From: Gymnothorax reevesii
Taxonomy: Eukaryota; Chordata; Actinopteri; Anguilliformes; Muraenidae
NCBI GenBank assembly: GCA_029721435.1
Contig: CM056582.1
Span: 36,600,611-36,664,610, forward strand
Direction of reading: 5' to 3'
DNA: 64,000 nt
Within the stretch, counting starts at the first letter, position 1, and every line of letters begins with the position of its first letter. This document shows, in pieces, positions 51,680 to 63,351 of this stretch. Made by a program: the position numbers and the translations under genes. The notes beneath the pieces were generated by a model. That model worked only from the letters and a program-made list of their open reading frames with translations, was not told where the DNA came from and did no database searches.

Positions 51680-54018
51680 TGTTGATTTGAATATTCCAGC
51701 ACTCTAGTGACTGAGTGCATCTTCCCTTTGTGTTGATTTGAATATTTCAGCATCCTAGAGACAGAATGCATCTTCCCTGTGTGTTGATTTAAATATTACA
51801 GAACTCTAGTGAAAGAATCATCTTCCTTTTGTGTTGATATGACTATTCCAGAACGATAGTGATAGAATGCATCTTCCCTGTGTGTTGATTTGAATATTCC
51901 AGCAGTATAGTGACAGAATGCATCTTCTCTGTGTTGATTTGAATATTTCAGCACTCTAGTGACAGAATGCATCTTCCCTGTGTGTTGATTTGAATATTCC
52001 AGCACTCTAGTGACTGAGTGCATCTTCCCTTTGTGTTGATTTGAATATTTCAGCATCCTAGAGACAGAATGCATCTTCCCTGTGTGTTGATTTAAATATT
52101 ACAGAACTCTAGTGAAAGAATCATCTTCCTTTTGTGTTGATATGACTATTCCAGCACTCTAGTGACAGAATGTATCTTCCCTGTGTGTTGATTTCAATAT
52201 TCCAGCACTAAAGGGACAGAAGGCATCTTCCATGTTTGTTGATTTGAATATTCCAACACTCTAGTGACAGAATGCATCTTCCCTGTGTGTTGATTCGAAT
52301 ATTCCAGCACTTTTGTGACAGAATGCATCTTCTCTGCATGTTGATTCGAATATTCCAGCACTCTAGTGAAAGAATGTATCTTCCCTGTGTGTTGATTTCA
52401 ATATTCCATCACTATCGGGACAGAATGCATCTTCTTTGTGTGTTGATTTGAATATTCCATCTCTATAGTGACAGAATGCATCTTCTTTGTGTGTTGATTT
52501 GAATATTCCAAAGCACTAGAGACAGAATGTGTCTTCTCTGTGTGTTGATTCGAAAATTCCAGCACTCCAGTGACAGAATGCATCTTTTCTGTGTGTTGAT
52601 TTGAATATTTTAGCACACTTGTGACAGAATGCATCTTCCCTGTGTGTTGATTTGAATATTTCAGCACTCCAGTGACAGAATGCATCTTCCCTGTGTGTTG
52701 ATTTGAATATTCCAGCATCGTAGAGACAGAGTGCATCTTCCCTGTGTGTTGATTCGAATATTACAGCACTGTAGTGACAGAATGCATCATCCCTGTGTGT
52801 TGATTTGAATATTCCAACACTCTAGTGACAGAATGCATCTTCCCTGTGTGTTGATTTGAATATTCCAGCACTTTTGTGATAAGTGCATCTTCTCTGCATG
52901 TTGATTCGAATATTCCAGCACTCTCGTGAAAGACTGTATCTTCCCTGTGTGTTGATTTCAATATTCCATCACTATCGGTACAGAATGCATCTTCTTAGTG
53001 TGTTGATTTGAATATTCCAGCTCTATAGTGACAGAATGCATCTTCCCTGTGTGTTGATTTGAATATTCCAGCACGTTCGTGACAGAATGCATCTTCTCTG
53101 CGTGTTGATTCGAATATTCCAGCACTCTAGTGAAAGAATGTCTCTTCCCTGTGTGTTGATTTCAATATTCCACCACTATAGTGACAGAATGCATCTTCGT
53201 TGTTTGTTGATTTGAATATTCCAGCACTCTAGTGACAGAATGCATCTTCTTTGTGTGTTGATTTGAATATTCCAGCACTGCAGAGACAGAATGCATCTTC
53301 CCTGTGTGTTGATTTGAATATTCCAGCACTCTTGTGACAGAATGTATCTTCCCTGTGTGTTGATTTCAATATTCTTCCACTATAGTGACAGAATGCATCT
53401 TCGTTGTTTGTTGATTTGAATATTCCAGCTCCATAGTGACAGAATGCATCTTCTCTGTGTGTTGATTTGAATATTCCAGCACTCAAGAGACAGAATGCGT
53501 CTTCTTTGTGTGTTGATTTGAATATTCCAGCACTCTAGAGACAGAATGCCTCTTCCCTGTGTGTTGATTTGAATATTCCAGCACTCTAGTAACAGAATGC
53601 ATCTTCCCTGTGTGTTGATTCTAATATTTCAGCACGTTCGTGACAGAATGCATCTTCTCTGCGTGTTGATTCAAAAATTCCAGCACTCTAGTGAAAGAAT
53701 GAATCTTCCCTTTGTGTTGATTTGAATATTCCAGCTCTATAGTGACAGAATGCATCTTCCATGTATGTTGATTTGAATATTCCAGCACTCTAGTTACAGA
53801 ATGCATCTTCTCTGTGTGTTGATTTGAATATTCTAGCACTCTAGTGACAGAATGCATCTTCCCTGTGTGTTGATTTGAATATTCCAGCACTATAGAGATG
53901 GAATGCATCTTCCCTGTGTGTTGATTTGAATATTCCAGCAGTATAGTGACAGAATGCATCTTCTCTGTGTTGATTTGAATATTTCAGCACTCTAGTGACA
54001 GAATGCATCTTCCCTGTG
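51680..54018 (+). repeat. 2,339-bp higher-order repeat, copy 1
   Basis: This is a unit of 46 monomers less 7 bases, recurring at 54019 with displacement 2,339 bp. It contains GAATCATC twice, CTCTGTGTTG, CACTAAAGGGAC, TATCGGGAC (near 52415), CCAAAGCACTAG, GCATCGTAG, GTGATAAGTGC near 52880, TATCGGTAC (near 52975), CATCTTCGTTG and AATATTCTTCCAC near 53368. The match to copy 2 is good from about 51,680 to 53,540. The remainder (53.54-54.02 kb) resembles 8.5-9.2 kb. Confidence 0.85.
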
Positions 54019-55880
54019 TGTTGATTTGAATATTCCAGCACTCTAGTGACTGAATGCATCTTCCCTTTGTGTTGATTTGAATATTTCAGCATCCTAGAGA
54101 CAGAATGCATCTTCCCTGTGTGTTGATTTAAATATTACAGAACTCTAGTGAAAGAATCATCTTCCTTTTGTGTTGATATGACTATTCCAGAACGATAGTG
54201 ATAGAATGCATCTTCCCTGTGTGTTGATTTGAATATTCCAGCAGTATAGTGACAGAATGCATCTTCTCTGTGTTGATTTGAATATTTCAGCACTCTAATG
54301 ACAGAATGCATCTTCCCTGTGTGTTGATTTGAATATTCCAGCACTCTAGTGACTGAGTGCATCTTCCCTTTGTGTTGATTCGAATATTTCAGCATCCTAG
54401 AGACAGAATGCATCTTCCCTGTGTGTTGATTTAAATATGACAGAACTCTAGTGAAAGAATCATCTTCCTTTTGTGTTGATATGACTATTCCAGCACTCTA
54501 GTGACCGAATGTATCTTCCCTGTGTGTTGATTTCAATATTCCAGCACGAAAGGGACAGAAGGCATCTTCCATGTTTGTTGATTTGAATATTCCAACACTC
54601 TAGTGACAGAATGCATCTTCCCTGTGTGTTGATTCGAATATTCCAGCACTTTTGTGACAGAATGCATCTTCTCTGCATGTTGATTCGAATATTCCAGCAC
54701 TCTAGTGAAAGAATGTATCTTCCCTGTGTGTTGATTTCAATATTCCATCACTATCGGGACAGAATGAATCTCCTTTGTGTGTTGATTTGAATATTCCAGC
54801 TCTATAGTGACAGAATGCATCTTCTTTGTGTGTTGATTTGAATATTCCAAAGCACTAGAGACAGAATGTGTCTTCTCTGTGTGTTGATTCGAAAATTCCA
54901 GCACTCCAGTGACAGAATGCATCTTTTCTGTGTGTTGAATTGAATATTTTAGCACACTTGTGACAGAATGCATCTTCCCTGTGTGTTGATTTGAATATTT
55001 CAGCACTCCAGTGACAGAATGCATCTTCCCGGTGTGTTGATTTGAATATTCCAGCATCGTAGAGACAGAGTGCATCTTCCCTGTGTGTTGATTCGAATAT
55101 TACAGCACTGTAGTGACAGAATGCATCATCCCTGTGTGTTGATTTGAATATTCCAACACTCTAGTGACAGAATGCATCTTCCCTGTGTGTTGATTTGAAT
55201 ATTCCAGCACTTTTGTGACAGAATGCATCTTCTCTGCATGTTGATTCGAATATTCCAGCACTCCAGTGAAAGACTGTATCTTCCCTGTGTGTTGATTTCA
55301 ATATTCCATCACTATCGGTACAGAATGCATCTTCTTAGTGTGTTGATTTGAATATTCCAGCTCTTTAGTGACAGAATGCATCTTCCCTGTGTGTTGATTT
55401 GAATATTCCAGCACGTTCGTGACAGAATGCATCTTCTCTGCGTGTTGATTCGAATATTCCAGCACTCTAGTGAAAGAATGTCTCTTCCCTGTGTGTTGAT
55501 TTCAATATTCCACCACTATAATGACAGAATGCATCTTCGTTGTTTGTTGATTTGAATATTCCAGCACTCTAGTGACAGAATGCATCTTCTTTGTGTGTTG
55601 ATTTGAATATTCCAGCACTGCAGAGACAGAATGCATCTTCCCTGTGTGTTGATTTGGATATTCCAGCACTCTAGTGACAGAATGTATCTTCCCTGTGTGT
55701 TGATTTCAATATTCCACCACGATAGGGACAGAATGCATCTTCGTTGTTTGTTGATTTGAATATTCCAGCTCTATAGTGACAGAATGCATCTTCTCTTTGT
55801 GTTGATTTGAATATTCCGGCACTCTAGAGACAGAATGCGTCTTCTATTTGTGTTGATTTGAATATTCCAGCCCTCTAGAG
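54019..55880 (+). repeat. 2,339-bp higher-order repeat, copy 2 (truncated)
   Basis: This is the second copy of the 51680 unit, kept for about 1.86 kb. Private changes are frequent: GTGACCGAATG near 54502, CACGAAAGGGAC near 54545, GTTGAATTGAAT near 54936, TTCCCGGTGTG near 55026, TATAATGACAG near 55518 and GATTTGGATATTCC near 55652. The copy keeps GTGACAGAATGC near 55215 where copy 1 has GTGATAAGTGC. It is more diverged than the pairs to the left. Confidence 0.82.
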
Positions 55881-58310
55881 ACAGAATGCATCTTCTCTGT
55901 GTGTTGATTTGAATATTCCATCACTCTAGTGACAGAATGCATCTTCTTTGTGTGTTGATTTGAATATTCCAGCACTGTAGAGACAGAATGCATCTTCCCT
56001 GTGTGTTGATTTCAATATTCCATCTCTTTAGTGACAGAAGGCATCTTCCATGTTTGTTGATTTGAAAATTCCAGCACTCTAGTGACGGAATGCATTTTCC
56101 CTGTGTGTTGATTTGAATATTCCAACACTCTAGTGACAGAATGCATCTTCCCTGTGTGTTGATTCGAATATTCCAGCACTTTTGTGACAGAATGCATCTT
56201 CTCTGCATGTTGATTCGAATATTCCAGCACTCTAGTGAAAGAATGTATCTTCCCTGTGTGTTGATTTCAATATTCCATCACTATCGGGACAGAATGCATC
56301 TTCTTTGTGTGTTGATTTGAATATTCCAGCTCTATAGTGACAGAATGCATCTTCTTTGTGTGTTGATTTGAATATTCCAAAGCACGAGAGACAGAATGTG
56401 TCTTCTCTGTGTGTTGATTCGAAAATTCCAACACTCTAGTGACAGAATGCATCTTCCCTGTGTGTTGATTTGAATATTCCAGCTCTATAGTGACAGAATG
56501 CATCTTCCATGTTTGTTGATTTGAATATTCCAGCACTCCAGTGACAGAATGCATCTTCCCTGTGTATTGATTTGAATATTCCAGCATCGTAGAGACAGAG
56601 TGCATCTTCCCTGTGTGTTGATTCGAATATTACAGCACTGTAGTGACAGAATGCATCATCCCTGTGTGTTGATTTGAATATTCCAACACTCTAGTGACAG
56701 AATGCATCTTCCCTGTGTGTTGATTTGAATATTCCAGCACTTTTGTGACAAGTGCATCTTCTCTGCATGTTGATTCGAATATTCCAGCACTCTAGTGAAA
56801 GAATGTATCTTCCCAGTGTGTTGATTTCAATATTCCATCACTATCGGTACAGAATGCATCTTCTTAGTGTGTTGATTTGAATATTCCAGCTCTATAGTAA
56901 CAGAATGCATCTTCCCTGTGTGTTGATTTGAATATTCCAGCACGTTCGTGACAGAATGCATCTTCTCTGCGTGTTGATTCGAATATTCCAGCACTCTAGT
57001 GAAAGAATGTCTCTTCCCTGTGTGTTGATTTCAATATTCCACCACTTTAGTGACAGAATGCATCTTCGTTGTTTGTTGATTTGAATATTCCAGCTCTATA
57101 GTGACAGAATGCATCTTCTCTGTGTGTTGATTTGAATATTCTCGCACTCTGGAGACAAAATGCGTCTTCTCTGTGTGTTGATTTGAATATTCCGGCATTC
57201 TAGAGACAGAATGCGTCTTCTCTTTGTGTTGATTTGAATATTCCAGCCCTCTAGAGACAGAATGCATCTTCTCTGTGTGTTGATTTGAATATTCCAGCAC
57301 TCTAGTGACAGAATGCATCTTCTTTGTGTGTTGATTTGAATATTCCAGCACTGTAGACACAGAATGCATCTTCCCTGTGTGTTGATTTGAATATTCCAGC
57401 ACTCTATTGACAGAATGTATCTTCCCTGTGTGTTGATTTCAATATTCCAGCACTAAAGGGACAGAAGGCATCTTCCATGTTTGTTGATTTGAAAATTCCT
57501 GCACTCTAGTGACGGAATGCATTTTCCCTGTGTGTTGATTTGAATATTCCAACACTCTAGTGACAGAATGCATCTTCCCTGTGTGTTGATTCGAATATTC
57601 CAGCACTTTTGTGACAGAATGCATCTTCTCTGCATGTTGATTCGAATATTCCAGCACTCTAGTGAAAGAATGTATCTTCCCTGTGTGTTGATTTCAATAT
57701 TCCATCACTATCGGGACAGAATGCATCTTCTTTGTGTGTTGATTTGAATATTCCAAAGCACTAGAGACAGAATGTGTCTTCTCTGTGTGTTGATTCGAAA
57801 ATTCCAGCACTCCAGTGACAGAATGCATCTTTTCTGTGTGTTGATTTGAATATTCCAGCACACTTGTGACAGAATGCATCTTCCCTGTGTGTTGATTTGA
57901 ATATTTCAGCACTCCAGTGACAGAATGCATCTTCCCTGTGTATTGATTTGAATATTCCAGCATCGTAGAGACAGAGTGCATCTTCCCTGTGTGTTGATTC
58001 GAATATTACAGCACTGTAGTGACAGAATGCATCATCCCTGTGTGTTGATTTGAATATTCCAACACTCTAGTGACAGAATGCATCTTCCCTGTGTGTTGAT
58101 TTGAATATTCCAGCACTTTTGAGACAAGTGCATCTTCTCTGCATGTTGATTCGAATATTCCAGCACTCTAGTGAAAGAATGTATCTTCCCTGTGTGTTGA
58201 TTTCAATATTCCATCACTATCGGTACAGAATGCATCTTCTTAGTGTGTTGATTTGAATATTCCAGCTCTATAGTGACAGAATGCATCTTCCATGTTTGTT
58301 GATTTGAATA
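55881..58310 (+). repeat. 1.4-1.5-kb repeat ladder
   Basis: The TATCGGGAC monomer at 54751-54760 recurs at 56281-56290 (displacement 1,530 bp, exactly 30 monomers) and near 57710 (1,427 bp later, 28 monomers less one base). In each case TATCGGTAC follows 10-11 monomers later (near 55315, 56845 and 58220). Units differ by small losses; for example the later unit lacks four monomers between the TATCGGTAC and CATCTTCGTTG regions, and the last lacks the monomer before CCAAAGCACTAG. No gene is seen. Confidence 0.83.
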
Positions 58311-59785
58311 TTTCAGCACACTTGTGACAGAATGAATCTTCCCTGTGTGTTGATTTGAATATTTCAGCACTCCAGTGACAGAATGCATCTTCCCTGTGTG
58401 TTGATTTGAACATTCTGTCACTCTAGTGACAGAATGCATCTTCCATGTTTGTTGATTTGAATATTCCAGCACTCTAATGACAGAATACATCTTCCCTGTG
58501 TGTTGATTTGAATATTCCAGCACTCCAGTGACAGAATGTATCTGCCATGTTTTTTTATTTGAATATTCCAGCACTCTAGTGACAGAATGCATCTTCCTTG
58601 TGTGTTGATCAAAATATTCCAGCACTCCAGTGACAGAATGTTTCTTCCATGTTTTTTGATTTGAATATTCCAGCACTCTAGTGACAAAATGCATCTTCCT
58701 TGTGTGTTGATATGACTATTCCAGCGCTATAGTGACAGAATGCATCTTCTCGGTGTGTTGATTTGAATATTGCAGCACTCTAGTGACAGAATGCATCTTC
58801 CCTGTTTAATTATTTGAATATGACAGCACTCTCGTGACAGAATGCATCTCCTTTGTGTGTTGGTTTGAATATTCCAGCACGCTAGTGACTGAATGCATCT
58901 TCCCTTTGTGTTAATTTGAATATTACAGCATCCGAGAGACAGAATGCATCTTCCATGTTTGTTGATTTGAAAATTCCAGCACTCTAGTGACAGAATGCAT
59001 TTGCCCTGTGTGTTGATTTGAATATTCCAACACTTTAGTGACAGAATGCATCTTCCCTGTGTGTTGATTTGAATATTCCAGCACTTTTGTGACAGAATGC
59101 ATCTTCTCTGCATGTTGATTCGAATATTCCAGCACTCTAGTGAAAGAATGTATCTTCCCTGTGTGTTGATTTCAATATTCCACCACTATAGGGACAGAGT
59201 GCATCTTCCTTGTGTGTTGATTTGAATATTCCAGCTCTAAAGTGACAGAATGCATCTTCTCTGTGTGTTGATTTGAATATTCCAGCACTCTAGAGACAGA
59301 ATGCGTCTTCTCTGTGTGTTGATTCGAAAATTCCAGCACTCGAGTGACAGAATGCATCTTCTCTGTGTGTTGATTTGAATATTCCAGCTCTATAGTGACA
59401 GAATGCATCTTCCATGTATGTTGATTTGAATATTCCAGCACTCTAAGTACAGAATGCATCTTCTCTGTGTGTTGATTTGAATATTGTAGCACTCTAGTGA
59501 CAGAATTCATCTTCCCTGTGTGTTGATTTGAATATTCCAGCACTATAGAGACGGAATGCATCTTCCCTGTGTGTTGATTTGAATAGACTAGCGCTCTAGT
59601 GACAGAATGCATCTTCCTTGTGTGTTGATCAAAATATTCCAGCACTCCAGTTACAGAATGTTTCTTCCATGTTTTTTGATTTGAATATTCCAGCACTCTA
59701 GTGACAGAATGCATCTTCCTTGTGTGTTGATCAAAATATTCCAGCACTCTAGTGACAGAATGCATCTTCCCTGTGTGTTGATTTA
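58311..59785 (+). repeat. Satellite block with T-rich monomer subfamily
   Basis: Monomers here carry changes not seen between 1 and 58 kb: CATGTTTTTTGATTTG (near 58648 and 59669), CATGTTTTTTTATTTG (near 58546), TGTTGATCAAAATATTCC (near 58604, 59623 and 59724) and GAATGTTTCTTCC (near 58636 and 59657). They alternate with ordinary monomers and with the CTGTTTAAT and GTTAATTTG order near 58.8-58.9 kb. The related unit to the right (59786-63351) carries the same subfamily. No gene is seen. Confidence 0.85.
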
Positions 59786-61568
59786 AATATTACAGCTCTC
59801 AAGTGACAGAATGCATCTTCCCTGTGTATTGATTTGAATATTTCAGCACTCCAGTGACAGGATGTATCATCCATGTTTTTTGATTTGAATATTCCAGCAC
59901 TCCAGTGACAGAATGCATCTTCCTTGTGTGTTGATCAAAATATTCCAGCACTCCAGTGACAGAATGTATCTTCCATGTTTTTTTATTCCAATATTCCAGC
60001 ACTCTAGTGACAGAATGCATCTTCCCTGTGTGTTGATTTGAATATTACAGCTCTCAAGTGACAGAATGCATCTTCCCTGTGTATTGATTTGAATATTTCA
60101 GCAATCCAGTGTCAGAATGCATCTTCCCTGTGTGTTGATTTGAATATTCCAGCACTCTAGTGACAGAATGCATCTTCCCTGTGTGTTGATTTGAATATTC
60201 TTGCATCCTAGAGACAGAATGCATCTTCCCTGTGTGTTGATTTGAATATTCCAGCACTCTAGTGACAAAATGCATCTTCCCTGTGTGTTGATTTGAATAT
60301 TCCAGCACTCTAGTGACAGAATGCATCTTCCCTGTGTGTTGATTTGAATATTCCAGCACTCTTGTGACAGAATGCATTTTCCCTGTTTGTTGATTTGAAT
60401 ATTCCAGCTCTCTAGTAACAGAATGCATCTTCCCTGTGTGTTGATTTGAATATGCCAGCACTCTAGAGACAGAATGCATCTTCCCTGTGTGTTGATTTGA
60501 ATATTCCAGCACTCTACTGAGAGAATGCATCTTCCCTGTGTGTTGATTTGAATATCCCAGCACTCTAGTGACAGAATGCATCTTCCCTGTGTGTTGATTA
60601 AAATATTGTAGTACTCCAGTGAAAGAATGCATCTTCCTTGTGTGTTGATTTGAATATTTCAGCACTCTAGTGACAGAATGCATCTTCCCTGTGTTTTGAT
60701 TTGAATATTCCAGGACTCTAGTGACAGAATGCATCTTCCCTGTGTGCTGATTTAAATATATATCAGCACTCTAGTGACAGAATGCCTCTTCCCTGTGTGT
60801 TGATTTGAATTTTCCATTACTTTAGAAACAGAATGCAGCTTCCTTGTGTGTTAATTTGACTATTCCAGCACGATAGTGACAGAATGCATCTTCTCTGTGT
60901 TTTGTTTTGAATATTCCATCATTATAGTGACAGAATGCATCTTCTCTGTGTGTTGATTTGAATATTCCAGCACTCTAGTGACAGAATGCATTGTCCCTGT
61001 TTGTTGATTTAAATATTCCAGCACTCTAGTGACAGAATTCATCTTCCCTGTGTGTTGATTTGAATATTCCAGCAGTATAGTAACAGAATGCATCTTCTCT
61101 GTGTTGATTTGAATATTTCAGCACTCTAGTGACAGAATGCATCTTCCCTGTGTGTTGATTTGAATATTCCAGCACTCTAGTGACTGAATGCATCTTCCCT
61201 TTGTGTTGATTTGAAAATTTCAGCATCCTAGAGACAGAATGCTTCTTCCCTGTGTGTTGATTTGAATATTCCAGCACTCGAGTGACAGAATGCATCTTCC
61301 CTGTGTGTTGATTTAAATATTACAGAACTCTAGTGAAAGAATCATCTTCCTTTTGTGTTGATATGACTATTCCAGCACGATAGTGATAGAATGCATCTTC
61401 TCTGTGTGTGATTTAAATATTCCAGCACTCTAGTGACAAAATGCATCTTCCTTGTGTGTTGATATGACTATTCCAGCACTATAGTGACAGAATGCATCTT
61501 CCCTGTTTAATGATTTGAATAAGACAGCACTCTCGTGACAGAATGCATCTCCCTTGTGTGTTGGTTTG
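59786..61568 (+). repeat. 1,783-bp higher-order repeat, copy 1
   Basis: This is a unit of about 35 monomers less 2 bases, repeated at 61569. It begins in a TATTACAGCTCTCAAGTG monomer and includes GGATGTATCATCC, CATGTTTTTTGATTTG, TGATCAAAATATTCC, CTTGCATCCTAG, AATATGCCAGC, CTCTACTGAGAG, GATTAAAATATTGTAG, the long AAATATATATCAGC monomer (near 60755, two extra bases), GCATTGTCCCTG and GAATTC. Most of 60.1-60.6 kb is close to the consensus, giving the cleanest monomers in the window. Confidence 0.9.
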
Positions 61569-63351
61569 AATATTACAGCTCTCAAGTGACAGAATGCATC
61601 TTCCCTGTGTATTGATTTGAATATTTCAGCACTCCAGTGACAGGATGTATCATCCATGTTTTTTGATTTGAATATTCCAGCACTCTAGTGACAGAATGCA
61701 TCTTCCTTGTGTGTTGATCAAAATATTCCAGCACTCCAGTGACAGAATGTATCTTCCATGTTTTTTTATTTCAATATTCCAGCACTCTAGTGACAGAATG
61801 CATCTTCCCTGTGTATTGATTTGAATATTTCAGCACTCCAGTGTCAGAATGCATCTTCCCTGTGTGTTGATTTGAATATTTCAGCACTCTAGTGACAGAA
61901 TGCATCTTCCCTGTGTGTTGATTTGAATATTTCAGCACTCTAGTGACAGAATGCATCTTCCCTGTGTGTTGATTTGAATAATCTTGCATCCTAGAGACAG
62001 AATGCATCTTCCCTGTGTGTTGATTTGAATTTTCTAGCACCCTAGTGACAAAATGCATCTTCCCTGTGTGTTGATTTGAATATTCCAGCACTCTAGTGAC
62101 AGAATGCATTTTCCCTGTTTGTTGATTTGAATATTCCAGCACTCTTGTGACAGAATGCATTTTCCCTGTTTGTTGATTTGAATATTCCAGCTCTCTAGTA
62201 ACAGAATGCATCTTCCCTGTGTGTTGATTTGAATATGCCAGCACTCTAGAGACAGAATGCATCTTCCCCATGTGTTGATTTGAATATTCCAGCACTCTAC
62301 TGAGAGAATGCATCTTCCCTGTGTGTTGATTTGAATATCCCAGCACTCTAGTGACAGAATGCATCTTCCCTGTGTGTTGATTAAAATATTGTAGTACTCC
62401 AGTGAAAGAATGCATCTTCCTTGTGTGTTGATTTGAATATTTCAGCACTCTAGTGACAGAATGCATCTTCCCTGTGTTTTGATTTGAATATTCCAGGACT
62501 CTAGTGACAGAATGCATCTTCCCTGTGTGCTGATTTAAATATATATCAGCACTCTAGTGACAGAATGCCTCTTCCCTGTGTGTTGATTTGAATTTTCCAT
62601 TACTTTAGAAACAGAATGCAGCTTCCTTGTGTGTTAATTTGACTATTCCAGCACGATAGTGACAGAATGCATCTTCTCTGTGTTTTGTTTTGAATATTCC
62701 ATCATTATAGTGACAGAATGCATCTTCTCTGTGTGTTGATTTGAATATTCCAGCACTCTAGTGACAGAATGCATTGTCCCTGTTTGTTGATTTAAATATT
62801 CCAGCACTCTAGTGACAGAATTCATCTTCCCTGTGTGTTGATTTGAATATTCCAGCAGTATAGTAACAGAATGCATCTTCTCTGTGTTGATTTGAATATT
62901 TCAGCACTCTAGTGACAGAATGCATCTTCCCTGTGTGTTGATTTGAATATTCCAGCACTCTAGTGACTGAATGCATCTTCCCTTTGTGTTGATTTGAAAA
63001 TTTCAGCATCCTAGAGACAGAATTCTTCTTCCCTGTGTGTTGATTTGAATATTCCAGCACTCTAGTGACAGAATGCATCTTCCCTGTGTGTTGATTTAAA
63101 TATTACAGAACTCTAGTGAAAGAATCATCTTCCTTTTGTGTTGATATGACTATTCCAGCACGATAGTGATAGAATGCATCTTCTCTGTGTGTGATTTGAA
63201 TATTCCAGCACTCTAGTGACAAAATGCATCTTCTTTGTGTGTTGATATGACTATTCCAGCACTATAGTGACAGAATGCATCTTCCCTGTTTAATGATTTG
63301 AATATGACAGCACTCTCGTGACAGAATGCATCTCCCTTGTGTGTTGGTTTG
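61569..63351 (+). repeat. 1,783-bp higher-order repeat, copy 2
   Basis: This is the second copy of the 59786 unit. Relative to copy 1 it lacks one CAGCTCTCAAG monomer (copy 1 near 60045) and has one additional ATTTCAGCACTCTAG monomer near 61880-61930. The displacement goes 1,783, 1,732, 1,783 bp. Single-base differences include GAATAATCTTGC near 61976, GAATTTTCTAGC near 62028 and GAATTCTTC near 63021. It ends at GGTTTGAATATT, after which CCAGCACGCTAG replaces ACAGCTCTCAAG. Confidence 0.9.
61771..62517 (-). other. Longest satellite-derived open frame (248 codons), not a gene
   Basis: This is the longest uninterrupted minus-strand frame, built from about 14 repeats of a 17-residue period (consensus MHSVTRVLEYSNQHTGK). 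It starts at an ATG that every monomer has in this frame, inside ATGCAT. The start is set only by an upstream frame break at the AAATATATATCAGC long monomer, not by any promoter or splice signal. The repeats vary freely (GK, EK, KK, WK; RVL, IEL, KVL), with no invariant cysteine, histidine or glycine set beyond what the DNA repeat dictates. The equivalent frame in the neighbouring copy is 60054-60734 (226 codons). A 214-codon relative occurs at 623-1267, 3982-4626 and 12271-12915. I regard all as non-coding; transcription cannot be excluded from sequence. Confidence 0.85.
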
